A stretch of 64,000 nucleotides of DNA from the NCBI GenBank assembly GCA_029260215.1, contig JAJDDQ010000051.1, forward strand, positions 1-64,000, given 5' to 3'. The notes below the pieces were generated by a model. It was not told where the DNA came from. It was given only the letters and a program-made list of their open reading frames with translations, and did no database searches. A program made the translations under genes and the position numbers. How positions within the stretch are numbered: the first letter of the stretch is position 1; each line of letters begins with the position of its first letter. This DNA comes from Phycisphaerae bacterium. Lineage in GTDB: Bacteria > Planctomycetota > Phycisphaerae > UBA1845. Below are positions 35,616 to 45,420 of this stretch, piece after piece.

Positions 35616-35873
35616 CAGGCTAAATCCCTGAGCGATCCCGGGGACTGTGGTGTCCAATCCGCAAGCCCACACGACACGAAAAACGCCACACTTCTCCCAA
35701 ACGCAAAGGTGCCTGCGCTGGCAGAGTCCACTGAGTCAAGACCATGACGGAAATCCTTCAGCAGTCTGAGTACTTTGTTCTTGCTGCCAAATGTGGCTTC
35801 TTGGTATACTTGCACCGTCAGTATGCAATCGGGTAATTCGACATCGGACGACACCCGCTTGGAGTATGATCGC
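35616..35873. other. Intergenic region, somewhat AT-richer
   Basis: 258 bases with no convincing gene. A 165-codon antisense frame crosses it but lacks similarity and start signals. Confidence 0.4.
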
Positions 35874-36284
35874 ATGTCACCAGGAATTCGTCGTTCTCGC
35901 CTTCGCAAGTATTTTCTGCCGATGTACGGAATTGTCGGGATGATTCTCTTTTTTTGGAATTGGACAAACGGCAGAATCCAAGACATTGCGCCTACGCAAC
36001 ACACCGGCCATGTACCAACGTCGCCGTCAATAGGCAAACCGCAACCTCAAGGCGGGGAAACGACGATAGTCGAATTCGAACAATTGAAGTCCGGTACGCT
36101 TTCTCTCAGCCCACACAACGCAGCCCGCATGTCCGCGATTCGAGCTGGACTCATGCAACCCAGGTCAAACTACGAGGAATTCATGAATATCGTTCAACGG
36201 GACCAGCGACATCAAGAGCGCAGGTGGTCGCCTGATCTCGTGCATGAGGGACACGAACAATGTCTTGATGGGTTGCGTCAATAG
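35874..36284 (+). CDS. Hypothetical single-pass membrane protein
   Basis: 136 residues. A basic N-terminus (SPGIRRSRLRK) precedes one transmembrane helix at about 14-30 (LPMYGIVGMILFFWNW); the rest is soluble and polar, C-terminal part about 60-136. No family recognised. The ATG at 35874 is preferred (GGAG nine bases upstream); 35823 is an alternative. Base composition is lower in GC than the neighbours, which could reflect acquisition or weak selection. Confidence 0.5.
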   Translation: MSPGIRRSRLRKYFLPMYGIVGMILFFWNWTNGRIQDIAPTQHTGHVPTSPSIGKPQPQGGETTIVEFEQLKSGTLSLSPHNAARMSAIRAGLMQPRSNYEEFMNIVQRDQRHQERRWSPDLVHEGHEQCLDGLRQ

Positions 36285-36329
36285 ACACTCAAAAGACGAC
36301 CGCTCCGATGCACCGAATGCGGCGGCAGA

Positions 36330-38120
36330 CTACATCCGCTCCACAGTCTTAATCCCCAGCAGGCTCAAGCCCAGTCGCAGGGCCCGCGAAGTGAGGTCGC
36401 ACAGGCGCAGCCGCGAAAGTTTCAACGCTTCCGACTCGGTGTCGATCACGCGGACGCCCTGCTTGCGATCGTAAAACACGCTGAACGCCTTGGCCAAGTC
36501 GAACAGATAGTCCGTGAGAACGTTTGGCTTCAAATCGGCGGCGATTTGGTCCACCGTTTCGGCGAAGCGGAGAATGGTCTTCGCTAAGCGTATCTCAGCC
36601 TCATGCTCGAGAATGAGCGGGGAATCCGTCGGCAGAGTGGCCAACTCCACGCCGGCTTTACGACCCATGCTGCGCACGCGGGCGTAGGCGTACAGCATGT
36701 AGGGGGCTGTGTTGCCGTCCAGTGACAGCATGATGTCCCAGTCGAACTTGTAGTCGCTGGTCAGGTTGTGCGAGAGGTCGAAGTATCGGATCGAGCCCAT
36801 GCTGACCGCGTTGGCGATTTCGTTGATGGTCGGCTCATCGAACTGCGTACGCCGCGCGTCGTCGCTGACGTTGGCCACCACCACCGCCTTGGCCCGATCG
36901 AAAGCTTCGTCGAGAAGATCCTTGAGCTTAACCGTGCCGCCCTCGCGCGTTTTGAACGGTCGGCCATCGCGGGCCAACATGTTGCCGAACGCGAGATGGG
37001 TCAGCTCCACATCCTCACCAGCCCAGCCGATCTTCCGCGTCGCGTCGAAGAGCATGTTGAAGTGCTGCTTCTGCGGGATGCCGACGATGTAGATCAGCCG
37101 CTTGGCTCCGAGGTCTTCGATGCGGTAGCGGACAGCGGCTAAGTCCGTCGTGTCGTAATTGTATCCGCCGTCGGACTTGCGAATAATCATCGGCAAGCGG
37201 TCGCCGTCGCGCGTGCTGTATCCGTCCAGGAATATGCACAACGCACCGTCGCTCTCCTCAGCCAGCCCCCGTTCCTCGATCGTGCGCACGACCTCGGGCA
37301 GCATGTCGCGGTAGGCGCTCTCGCCCTTGTCCTCCAATCGCACATCGAGCCGTTTGTAAATCTCGTGGCAGTGGCGCAGCGACTCAAAACAGAACGCCCG
37401 CCAGACAGCCATGATCTCCGGCTGCTGACTCTGCAATTCGACCACGGTCTTGCGGCTGGTTTCGGCGAAGGCTTCGTCGGAATCGTAAAGCGCCTTGGCT
37501 TCGACGTAGAATTTCTGAAGGTCGTCAATTTGCAGCGTATCGGGGTTTTCCAGTACGTGCGGTTGCGTACGACGCAGGAACGACAACAGCATGCCGAACT
37601 GCGTACCCCAGTCGCCGACGTGGTTGATACGGTGAACGGTGTGCCCCTCGAACTCGAGCACGCGAGCCACGCAATCACCGATGACCGTACTGCGCAGATG
37701 CCCAACGTGCATTTCCTTAGCCAGGTTGGGGCTGGACATGTCTACCGCGACGACGATCGGGTTTTCCACGGGCGTCTTGCCGAGTCGATCCTCCCACGGA
37801 TTAGCCGCCGGCGGGATGGCCCCCAACTGCTCCGCCACGAACTCGCGACTGAGGCGCAGATTGATAAACCCCGGCCCGGCGATTTCGGGTTTCTCGCAGA
37901 TACCCGCCAAATCGAGCTTGTCGATAATTTTCTGGGCCACATCGCGAGGCTTGGCCCCCACCTTCCTGGCAAGCGCCATGGCTGCGTTGCACTGATAATC
38001 GCCGAACCTTTCGTCCTGCGAACGGACGACGGTCGAGCCGATCGCGATTTCGTCGATGCCAAGGGCATCGTTGACCGCCTTAGTGACTCGGTTGCGAAGA
38101 TTCTGGAGCGTCGAATTCAT
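36330..38120 (-). CDS. argS: Arginyl-tRNA synthetase
   Basis: 596 residues; charges tRNA-Arg. The class I HIGH motif is HVGH at 138-141 in NLAKEMHVGHLRSTVIGD. The N-terminal Add-1 tRNA-binding domain spans about 1-110 (SQDERFGDYQCNAAMALA). The catalytic core continues with HVGDWGTQFGMLL and DLAAVRYRI, and the C-terminal DALR anticodon-binding domain from about 470 includes APYMLYAYARVRS. A canonical KMSK is absent, as in many ArgS proteins. Monocistronic. Confidence 0.95.
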   Translation of the reverse strand: MNSTLQNLRNRVTKAVNDALGIDEIAIGSTVVRSQDERFGDYQCNAAMALARKVGAKPRDVAQKIIDKLDLAGICEKPEIAGPGFINLRLSREFVAEQLGAIPPAANPWEDRLGKTPVENPIVVAVDMSSPNLAKEMHVGHLRSTVIGDCVARVLEFEGHTVHRINHVGDWGTQFGMLLSFLRRTQPHVLENPDTLQIDDLQKFYVEAKALYDSDEAFAETSRKTVVELQSQQPEIMAVWRAFCFESLRHCHEIYKRLDVRLEDKGESAYRDMLPEVVRTIEERGLAEESDGALCIFLDGYSTRDGDRLPMIIRKSDGGYNYDTTDLAAVRYRIEDLGAKRLIYIVGIPQKQHFNMLFDATRKIGWAGEDVELTHLAFGNMLARDGRPFKTREGGTVKLKDLLDEAFDRAKAVVVANVSDDARRTQFDEPTINEIANAVSMGSIRYFDLSHNLTSDYKFDWDIMLSLDGNTAPYMLYAYARVRSMGRKAGVELATLPTDSPLILEHEAEIRLAKTILRFAETVDQIAADLKPNVLTDYLFDLAKAFSVFYDRKQGVRVIDTESEALKLSRLRLCDLTSRALRLGLSLLGIKTVERM

Positions 38121-38298
38121 TGTTAGCCTTCACCATCCGCGCGAATGTCTCGCCTTCCGCCGTCATTACTGGTCGACAGCCCAGGAAAAGCGATGTTTTC
38201 GTAAGTCATTGTTTGCCCGTGAGTTACAACACTGTCAGCCTTGCATATCCAACCCAACGGAAAACAAACATGATCGTAAGCATTGTGATGACAATCGT

Positions 38299-39804
38299 TT
38301 ATGGCTGGTCGCCCATGTCTTTTCCGAACAGATGGGAAAAGCTAAACACAGGCTCCTGCCCCGCAAGTTTATACCGGCGATTCTGCTTGGCTGCATCAGG
38401 GTTGGACACCACAAGCAATCCACGGTTCACCAACCGCCTAAGGGTCTTCGATGCCCGAAGCGTATCGTCCGTTCCCATGATCGTCCGAACTTCGGCGTTG
38501 CCGATCTTGTCATTCTTCAGCAAGTAGTCACGAATTTGATCCCATGCGCTCGGCCGCTGTTCGTTGGATAGTGCGACAAGGAGTTTGTCGCGCCCCGACA
38601 GATTTCGAGGCCGATATAAGGGCGGATACAAACCAGACTCGCTCATCGTGTGGTGCATCATCCTCACACCTTCACCCGCATCAAGATTGGGCGGATCGGG
38701 GAATTCTCGCAGGTTATCTACGATCAGAGGATTCCGCGTAAACGACCCAACCGTCTGGATGTTTCGAACCGTAATGTTTCCGGGAAGCGCCCCCGGACTT
38801 TCAACATCAATCCGAGTGGGGAAGATTCGCACGTGTATGTCGGCAGGGATACTGTCGTCTCGATGAATCACCGCGTTCGTGATGGCCTCCTTGATTACCC
38901 GAACGGGATATTGCTGGACTATTTCGAATCCAAGCGGCCCCATTTGAATTCCTGCGGCAAGTTCATCGATAACGTAAGCGTATGAATCGTTGATTTGCGA
39001 GAGAATCGGTCCCGAGAAGCTTTTCGGTTTCTTGACGAGACTTGGCTTTGGCGAGTGCTCAACAGCCTCCGTCTTGTAATGAAAAACACGGACGCTTGCC
39101 TTGGCTGCGAGTAGGCCGGCAGGTTGCTCAGCGAACAGCAACACTGCGGCGAACGTTGGCCGGGGTGACCCGTCGGCGGACCGTTTCGCCAAGCCAAGAT
39201 GCTCCATTGCGTCGGTGATCGGCCGGGACAATTTCCGCTGCGATGCGTATCCTCTCCATGAATCCGTGTCGAGCAACTCAAATGGCACGTCGGCCAACTG
39301 GCTCTCCGCAGTGATCTTGCCGCGATCAAACCGCAATCGCGTGATTTCGTCCGCTGTCATCTGGCGGTTGCTGAGCGATTCGCGAACCCATGTGCCACCA
39401 CCTAATATGGAATGAACATCGATCCCTTTGGCGACGTCCACAACTACGATGTTTCCAGGGCTCCCATCGCGTAACGTACAAGGAATATCTACAAAGTAAG
39501 CCTCCGCCAGCGTAGGAGTAATTCGTTCACGCACCAGACGTTTGAGTTCATCGACATTGGCCGGTCTTTCCTCGACCCCATAGACACGATCGTGCCCCAC
39601 AGCTTTTGCGGCGTCCTCGATGCCGAGGATTAGATACCCTCCCTCACCGTTCGCAAAGGCGCAAATCGACTCCAGAGCGCGTGTCAACTTATCGCGAACG
39701 ATGCGTTTGAACTCAAGCGTGTTGGATTCGCCTGTTCGTAGAAAACGGTCGACCAGACCGTCGAGAGGCAACGGAGTCGCAGGTGTGGTTTCGTTCTCGG
39801 GCAT
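38299..39804 (-). CDS. AlbA_2/Schlafen-like DNA-binding protein (ATP-dependent helicase-related regulator)
   Basis: 501 residues. Residues about 25-150 match AlbA_2 (Schlafen AAA-4-like): ESNTLEFKRIV ... ICAFANGEGGYLILGIED. Middle segments (VRVFHYKTEAVE, VIKEAITNAVIHRDDSIPAD) and the GEGVRMMH region belong to the HATPase_c_4 part common in these proteins; AITNAVIHRD resembles the N-box of GHKL ATPases. The C-terminal 80 residues look like a winged helix (KIGNAEVRTIMGTDDTLRAS). Such proteins are annotated as putative transcriptional regulators or RecG-related; some sit in defence islands, but no defence partner is present. Nothing recognisable lies in the 178 bases before argS. Confidence 0.75.
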   Translation of the reverse strand: MPENETTPATPLPLDGLVDRFLRTGESNTLEFKRIVRDKLTRALESICAFANGEGGYLILGIEDAAKAVGHDRVYGVEERPANVDELKRLVRERITPTLAEAYFVDIPCTLRDGSPGNIVVVDVAKGIDVHSILGGGTWVRESLSNRQMTADEITRLRFDRGKITAESQLADVPFELLDTDSWRGYASQRKLSRPITDAMEHLGLAKRSADGSPRPTFAAVLLFAEQPAGLLAAKASVRVFHYKTEAVEHSPKPSLVKKPKSFSGPILSQINDSYAYVIDELAAGIQMGPLGFEIVQQYPVRVIKEAITNAVIHRDDSIPADIHVRIFPTRIDVESPGALPGNITVRNIQTVGSFTRNPLIVDNLREFPDPPNLDAGEGVRMMHHTMSESGLYPPLYRPRNLSGRDKLLVALSNEQRPSAWDQIRDYLLKNDKIGNAEVRTIMGTDDTLRASKTLRRLVNRGLLVVSNPDAAKQNRRYKLAGQEPVFSFSHLFGKDMGDQP

Positions 39805-39879
39805 TCAGTGCGTTCCGCGTGAAAGCCAACTCAATCGACGCCGCGGTTCAACGAAACAACTGTGCGACGAAACCCATCG

Positions 39880-40245
39880 TCACGCGGAAGCCGTGCGGGC
39901 CCAGTCAAGACGGGGAGCGTCGCCCCACAGAAGCTCGAGATCGTAAAAGCGGCGCGTCTCGGGGGTGAAGATATGCACGACCACATCCACGAAATCGACC
40001 AGAATCCACTCGGCGTTGTCCCGGCCCGCTCGGCCGTAGGGTCGGGTGCCGATTTTCTTCGCGTGGTCGATCAACGTGTCGGCCGCTGCGCGCATCTGAC
40101 GATCAGACGTGCCCGAACCCACGATGAAAAAGTCCGCCACGGACGATCGGCCACGAAGGTCCATCACCGTCACGTCGTCGCACTTGTTGTCGTCGGCCAG
40201 CCGCGCCAACTCGATAGCCAATTTTTCTGCTGATATCTCTGACAT
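39880..40245 (-). CDS. rsfS: Ribosomal silencing factor RsfS
   Basis: 121 residues. RsfS binds ribosomal protein uL14 on the large subunit and blocks subunit joining in starvation. Visible: CDDVTVMDLRGRSSVADFFI, VGSGTSDRQMRAAAD, and EWILVDFVDVVVHIFTPETR then RFYDLELLWGDAP, the family signature. The ATG at 40245 gives standard length. nadD, the usual neighbour, is not present. Confidence 0.93.
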   Translation of the reverse strand: MSEISAEKLAIELARLADDNKCDDVTVMDLRGRSSVADFFIVGSGTSDRQMRAAADTLIDHAKKIGTRPYGRAGRDNAEWILVDFVDVVVHIFTPETRRFYDLELLWGDAPRLDWARTASA

Positions 40246-40314
40246 TTCAAGGCCCATTCTAGCGAAACGCGCCACAAGCACAAATCGCCCGGAAAAACAA
40301 CCGCCCCGGACGAC

Positions 40315-40358
40315 CACAAAAATAGCCCGCGACGGGGAAGAACTCCACCGCCGCGGGC
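40315..40358 (-). terminator. Probable Rho-independent terminator
   Basis: Inverted repeat GCCCGCG (40325-40331) and CGCGGGC (40352-40358). On the minus strand it is followed by TATTTTTG, a T-rich tract. It ends the minus-strand transcript of the large cysteine-rich gene. Confidence 0.65.
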
Positions 40359-40392
40359 GTGACTCAATGGTTATCAGACGACGCTGCGATCC

Positions 40393-43300
40393 CTACGGGC
40401 GCGGATGGTCCATCGTCTCGCCGCCCCAAGCCTGCGTCGCCGGCGGAACACCGTTGACCAATTGCCTGAAGTGCAGCAAATCGAACGGCCCGAGCGCCCC
40501 ATCGCGGTTGATGTCCACGTAATCCAACAGCAAACCGCAACTTGGCACGAGCACGCCGTTCACATACTGACGGAATCGCAACAGATCGAACGGCCCGCAC
40601 GACCCGTCCTGATTGATGTCGCACGGCAGGAAACCGATGTCCAGCCGGTCCGGCTCATTCGCATTGCCGAGGTCACCGAGATTCGCAATCGGCACACCGA
40701 ACGCACTCTGCACCGATGCCCGAACGGTCGTCCATTCCTCCAGCGTGATGATCCGATCGAGTGTCACCACAATCAGCGGGTTGCCCGACGCATCCACACC
40801 CGTCACGGTCGGCGGAGCTGCCCCACCGGTTTCCGTCGCGGAGAAGTTGGCCGTCGTCACCGGCCCGCCACCGATGGCAAACACCGGCACATTGAACACC
40901 AGCGTCACCTCGGTCAAACCGAGATCGAGATTCACGCCGTCCGTACTCTCGCACAGCGGGTCGATATACCCGGAACAAGGGCGCGTCTCGCCGATATGAC
41001 CCAATGCGTGAACGATGAAAGGCCGCTCAGGACAATGCCCATCATCACACGTCGTTCCAGGAGCCATCGGCGTTCCGTCAAATTCGTCACAACAAATGCG
41101 ACCAATCTCCACACACGAATCGTTCGGCAAGCAACAAGCGACGGGTTCGTCACAGAACAGGTTCGGACCCTGCGGCACGCCGCCGGCCGCCTCACAGCAG
41201 CGTGGATCGGTCTCGCCGCAAAACGGAACGTCCTGGTTGACGAAGCAGCACGGCTCCGGCTCACAGAGATCGCCCAAAGCCAACGGCTCGCCGCCCTTCT
41301 GCTTGCACACGCCAATCGGCAGGTTCTCGCACTGGCCTTCGCCGAGGCAGCAGCCCGTCTCCGGCGGTATGCACGCGCAGTGATAGCGGAACGTATTGAG
41401 GAACGGCGTGACGCGCAGTTCACAATCGAATCCCGGCGGGCACGCCCCCGAACAGAACGGGGAGTTCGGCGGGTCGAGGTCCACATGACACTCATTGGGA
41501 TCTTGGCATTCGCATTCAACCACGCGACACGGACCATTCGGCGTCAGGCATTCGACAACTTGCGGAACGCATCGATCCTCCGGAATGTCGCAGGCGGTGT
41601 CTGTGCAACGATCGCCGTTGGGCGTTGGTGTACACTCGCCCGCCCCGCACGGATCGTCACCGCAACTGACACCGACCTCTTGCGGCATTCCGCCAAAGTC
41701 GTCGCAACAAACACGATCCGTTTCGATGCACGATCCGTCCGGAAGGCAACAGGCGACCGTCTGCGTGCACAGCGCGTTCTGGCCTTGTGGCGTACCGCCG
41801 GTCCTTTCACAGCATTGCGGATCGGTTTCGAAGCAGATGGCCGACCCATCCGGCGTTGGGAGGCAGCAGGCTTCAGGCTCCTGACACACCGTATCCGGGC
41901 CAAGCGGTTCGCCCCCGATCTGAACACATTCTTCGCGCGGCAGCTCGACGCAGTGCGGGAATCCGCCCGGAACATCCAACGGAAGGCAACATGCTTCGTC
42001 CACCCCGACACATTCGCAGGAGTAGAGCACACCACTGGGAACGGTAAGCACACGCAATTCACAATCCGTACCCGGTGGGCAGACACCCTGACAAACCGGC
42101 GGTCCGCCCGGCGTGAACACCGCGTGGCAAAGCTCGGGATCGCGGCATTCGCATTCCAGAATCACACACGGCGCGCCCGGAGGACAACTCACCACTGTCG
42201 GGACGCATTGTTCACCGGCAGGGCAATCGAACGGCGCACATTGGAATCCGCCCGGCGTCGGCCCACAGTCTGGCTCTTCGCACAAGGTGTTCGAGCAGTC
42301 TGTGCCAGTCCCTTGCGGGATACCGCCGAAATCGTCGCAACACAACGGATCGACCATAAGACACGCGGTTCCCAGGCAGCAGGCTTCCGGCTCTGAACAC
42401 ACGCTGCCAGCCGGCTGAGCGATCCCGCCCATGAATTGGCAACACTGCGGATCGGTCTCGATACAGAACGAAGTCGCATCCCCGATCACACAGCATGGCT
42501 CGGGAGCCTGACATTCGCTGCCAACACCCAGGGGCTGACCGCCCATTTCAACACAGGATTCGCGCGGCAAGTCCTGACACGATCCGTCGGTCTGAGCGAG
42601 ACAACAGGCCTCTGTGGGCGGTTCGCACTCGCACACATGCAGGAATTCATCCGTCGGCAACTTGATGACCCTCTGCACACATTCCAGCCCATTGGGACAA
42701 CTGCCGACACAGAATGGGAACGTCGGCGGATCGAGTTCGACATGGCACAATGCCGGGTTGCGACACACGCATTCCGTCACACGGCACGGCGCGGGACCAG
42801 GCCCGCAAATGACCCGCGTCGGCACGCACACTTCATTCGGATCCGGACAGACCGTGGGGTTACACCCGTCACCTTCCGGATTGGGCGCGCAAGGCTCCGG
42901 CTCGGGTTCGCACGTACACTTGAACGTATCATCAATACCGTCGCCGTCCGTGTCGTCCATTGACTGGAAGCACACTTCTCCAGCAGGGCAGCCGCCGACA
43001 CATACCACTGGAGGGCCACCCGCTGTGCTGAGCTCCGCATGGCATTCCTGCGCACGACGACACTCACACTCAAGCACCTGGCAGAAACCATTGGGATCGC
43101 ACTGAACAACCGTTGGCTGGCAAATCTCATCCGCAGCGGGACAAATCGTGTCCAGGCAACCCTGCCCATCCGGCTGCGGGCCGCATTCGACCGGCTGATC
43201 CTGGCAACTACAGCAGATGTCGATCGAGCCGTCGGCATTGACGAATTCATCACGAACGCAAGTCGTTCCGGGCGGGCACGCACCGACGCACGGCGGCCCC

Positions 43301-44628
43301 ACGGGCGAACCAGACGCTTCCATACGGACCGTCCCAGTGGTTGAGCCAGCCATTCCGTCTAAGACGCTGCCCGGACACCCCTGAAAATCAATTCGATAGG
43401 TGATGTCGAAAAAACTGTCGACCTGAAAATCGCCACCGGGCAACTGTGTCAAAGTCGTCTGACCGGGGCTGGGCAAGCCGAAGTTTGTACCGGCTGTAAC
43501 GACCAACTGGCAGAAATCGGGGTCGCCAAACAACTGCCCCTGAAGACGGAACATGTCCGTCGGGAAAGTCTGTACCGGGTCACCGGGGTTTCTCGGGCCG
43601 ACATGCGTCTCGCAGAACACAGGCACGTTCAAATCACGCTGAAGCGTGGACAGTGCTCCCGTGCCCTGCACGTTAAGACTGAGATCGGAGAAAAATAACT
43701 CCACCTCCCCACCCAGCGTGCCACCGGGTTGACCGCAATCGTTCGGGCCACCCTGCGTCTTGCAAATAAAGTTGCGATGAATCGGAGCCAGCTCAATCGT
43801 CGTCCCCGCGGGCAGGCCGTCGATGATCAGGTGAACCTCGTCGGGACTAAGATATTCGCAGCCATCCGGCGGCAGTGAAACGGTACCGTTGCCCACATCC
43901 GACACCACACACGGATTGCCAGGCCCCTCAGCCACCACACCGATACCGACGTGGCACTCGTTCGGGGTGGAGCAGTCGCACGCGTTGACGCGGATTCCGC
44001 CCGTGGCCGGATTGAATGTCACGCAACTTGGCTGACACCGATCTTCCGGGATGTCGCACGACGGATTCACGCAGGCCGTCTGATTCGCATTCGGCATACA
44101 TTGGTCGCCTACCGGAATGCAGTCGCACTTGAATTCTGTGAACCCGGTGGGAAGCAGTGAAGATACCAATTCACAAGTGGTATTCGGTGGGCAATCGCCC
44201 GGAATACAAAAAGGAGAGGACGGCGGATCGAGCGCGATCTGACATCCACCCGGGAAGCTGCAATCGCAATCCTCCACGCGGCATTGGCCGTTCGGGTCGC
44301 AAACCACCCGAGCAGGCCTGCAAACCTGATTCGGATCCGGACAATCGACCTGGTTGCAACGCTCACCCGTGATGTCCGGCTCGCACGGACAGGTTGTTGC
44401 ATCACAGTTCGTGCCAAGCCCCTGCGGTACGCCGGAAAACTGACCTACGCAAACGTCCTCCGGCACATCGGCGCACGCACCATTCGGCAGGCAACACGCA
44501 CTACCCTGCGCCATCGCCGCCTGTGACGATCCAAAGCCGAGGCCGATTAAAGTAAGAATTACAAACTGGCGTCGGCATAGTCTGCGCATCCCGACACCAC
44601 AACGATCCGAGCGAATTTCGCTCACCAT
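40393..44628 (-). CDS. Large secreted cysteine-rich protein with C-terminal dockerin-like repeats
   Basis: 1411 residues. A twin-basic N-terminus and signal peptide end near AAMAQ; GGAGG lies 8 bases before the ATG at 44628. Two module types fill the body. Type I (about 95 residues; CRVxECECxDPxECHVDLDPP, SPFCSGACPPGxxC) occurs six times, the second interrupted by a beta-rich insert at about 225-450. Type II (about 33 residues; ACCLPDGSCxE...CCxxFGGxPQGxGxxC) occurs ten times. From about 576, type I plus three type II modules form a unit of about 205 residues repeated three times. The end (from 1197) is a beta domain then two dockerin-type Ca repeats (DINQDGSCGPFDLLRFRQYV, DINRDGALGPFDLLHFRQLV). 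Extracellular display or adhesion is likely; function unknown. Confidence 0.82.
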   Translation of the reverse strand: MVSEIRSDRCGVGMRRLCRRQFVILTLIGLGFGSSQAAMAQGSACCLPNGACADVPEDVCVGQFSGVPQGLGTNCDATTCPCEPDITGERCNQVDCPDPNQVCRPARVVCDPNGQCRVEDCDCSFPGGCQIALDPPSSPFCIPGDCPPNTTCELVSSLLPTGFTEFKCDCIPVGDQCMPNANQTACVNPSCDIPEDRCQPSCVTFNPATGGIRVNACDCSTPNECHVGIGVVAEGPGNPCVVSDVGNGTVSLPPDGCEYLSPDEVHLIIDGLPAGTTIELAPIHRNFICKTQGGPNDCGQPGGTLGGEVELFFSDLSLNVQGTGALSTLQRDLNVPVFCETHVGPRNPGDPVQTFPTDMFRLQGQLFGDPDFCQLVVTAGTNFGLPSPGQTTLTQLPGGDFQVDSFFDITYRIDFQGCPGSVLDGMAGSTTGTVRMEASGSPVGPPCVGACPPGTTCVRDEFVNADGSIDICCSCQDQPVECGPQPDGQGCLDTICPAADEICQPTVVQCDPNGFCQVLECECRRAQECHAELSTAGGPPVVCVGGCPAGEVCFQSMDDTDGDGIDDTFKCTCEPEPEPCAPNPEGDGCNPTVCPDPNEVCVPTRVICGPGPAPCRVTECVCRNPALCHVELDPPTFPFCVGSCPNGLECVQRVIKLPTDEFLHVCECEPPTEACCLAQTDGSCQDLPRESCVEMGGQPLGVGSECQAPEPCCVIGDATSFCIETDPQCCQFMGGIAQPAGSVCSEPEACCLGTACLMVDPLCCDDFGGIPQGTGTDCSNTLCEEPDCGPTPGGFQCAPFDCPAGEQCVPTVVSCPPGAPCVILECECRDPELCHAVFTPGGPPVCQGVCPPGTDCELRVLTVPSGVLYSCECVGVDEACCLPLDVPGGFPHCVELPREECVQIGGEPLGPDTVCQEPEACCLPTPDGSAICFETDPQCCERTGGTPQGQNALCTQTVACCLPDGSCIETDRVCCDDFGGMPQEVGVSCGDDPCGAGECTPTPNGDRCTDTACDIPEDRCVPQVVECLTPNGPCRVVECECQDPNECHVDLDPPNSPFCSGACPPGFDCELRVTPFLNTFRYHCACIPPETGCCLGEGQCENLPIGVCKQKGGEPLALGDLCEPEPCCFVNQDVPFCGETDPRCCEAAGGVPQGPNLFCDEPVACCLPNDSCVEIGRICCDEFDGTPMAPGTTCDDGHCPERPFIVHALGHIGETRPCSGYIDPLCESTDGVNLDLGLTEVTLVFNVPVFAIGGGPVTTANFSATETGGAAPPTVTGVDASGNPLIVVTLDRIITLEEWTTVRASVQSAFGVPIANLGDLGNANEPDRLDIGFLPCDINQDGSCGPFDLLRFRQYVNGVLVPSCGLLLDYVDINRDGALGPFDLLHFRQLVNGVPPATQAWGGETMDHPRP

Positions 44629-44720
44629 GATTTGAACCTCCGAAATTGGCACCCCTGCCAAATGCGCCCACCCCGGCGCTCCGCCCCGTATTGGTACCAC
44701 CGTGTAGGTGTACGCCCTAT

Positions 44721-44749
44721 ATCCTAACTTTTATCAGGACTTGCGGCAA
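44721..44749 (-). promoter_or_regulatory. Possible sigma-70-like promoter for the cysteine-rich protein
   Basis: On the minus strand TTGCCG and TAGGAT are 17 bases apart, about 95 bases before the start codon. The surroundings are AT-rich. The match to consensus is moderate. Confidence 0.35.
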
Positions 44750-44862
44750 ATTTTTACAAATTTTTTCGCGGGTTGCGGGCAGCGGTGTGTACCGGTTAGG
44801 CTCCGCCGGTGAATTGTCGCTCTGACAAGCCAAGAACGAAGATTTGAAAGGACCGTCACGTC

Positions 44863-45333
44863 ATGCGCTCAAATCCAGGTTTCGCAAAATTTTTGAGTTT
44901 CACGGTATTGACGACGCTCTGCCTGTCACTTTCCGGCTGCCCAGCCGTTTCGGTCGGCCCTTGTGAAACGCCGGATTCCACCGCGACCATCAACGTCGCT
45001 GGCGTGTACCGGTACAGTTTTTCCAATTTTTTCAATTTTGACGTTCCCCAGGTTTCGGGCACCATCGAACTCGAGCAGGAAGGTGACACCGTACGTGTGG
45101 TCAACACCACCTACGACTCAGCCGGCAACCGGGCGCTCGAAGGCGAAGGCCGACTCGACGGCAACGTGCTCGTCATCCAGCTCACCCCCATCAACGGGGA
45201 TACGGATTACACGACCGACGTCCGATTCGTGTTCAGCAAGGGCGGCGACGAGTTTTGTGTCGAATTCTCCGACACCAACGAAGACGTGGGCGAGCTTGGC
45301 AGCTTCATAGGAAAACGCCTGCAAACACCCTGA
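44863..45333 (+). CDS. Lipoprotein of unknown function
   Basis: 156 residues with lipobox LSGC (lipidated Cys26), then a beta-rich domain: VYRYSFSNFFNFDVPQVSGT, DTVRVVNTTYDS and GNVLVIQLTP. The layout resembles small planctomycete/bacteroidete lipoproteins with a lipocalin-like or META-like barrel, but no family was established. AAAGGA lies upstream of the ATG. It is divergent from the cysteine-rich gene. Confidence 0.72.
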   Translation: MRSNPGFAKFLSFTVLTTLCLSLSGCPAVSVGPCETPDSTATINVAGVYRYSFSNFFNFDVPQVSGTIELEQEGDTVRVVNTTYDSAGNRALEGEGRLDGNVLVIQLTPINGDTDYTTDVRFVFSKGGDEFCVEFSDTNEDVGELGSFIGKRLQTP

Positions 45334-45362
45334 CGCGAGTCGAACCGATTTGCGCGTTTAGC

Positions 45363-45380
45363 GGTGTCGCGTGCGACACC
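45363..45380. terminator. Inverted repeat between convergent genes
   Basis: GGTGTCGC and GCGACACC with a 2-base loop, a perfect 8-bp stem, between the lipoprotein and the yfcE-like gene. No T-tract, so a terminator role is uncertain. Confidence 0.35.
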
Positions 45381-45420
45381 GTCCGGTTCGGTCCGATCAG
45401 AAGCAGCAGGGCACTCGTCG

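Noticed and set aside
35540-36037. 165-codon minus-strand frame near the small membrane protein
   Set aside because: No start signal or family similarity; it overlaps ilvC and a better-supported plus-strand frame.
38299-39804. AlbA_2 protein as part of an anti-phage defence system
   Set aside because: It stands alone between argS and rsfS with no nuclease, toxin or sensor partner.
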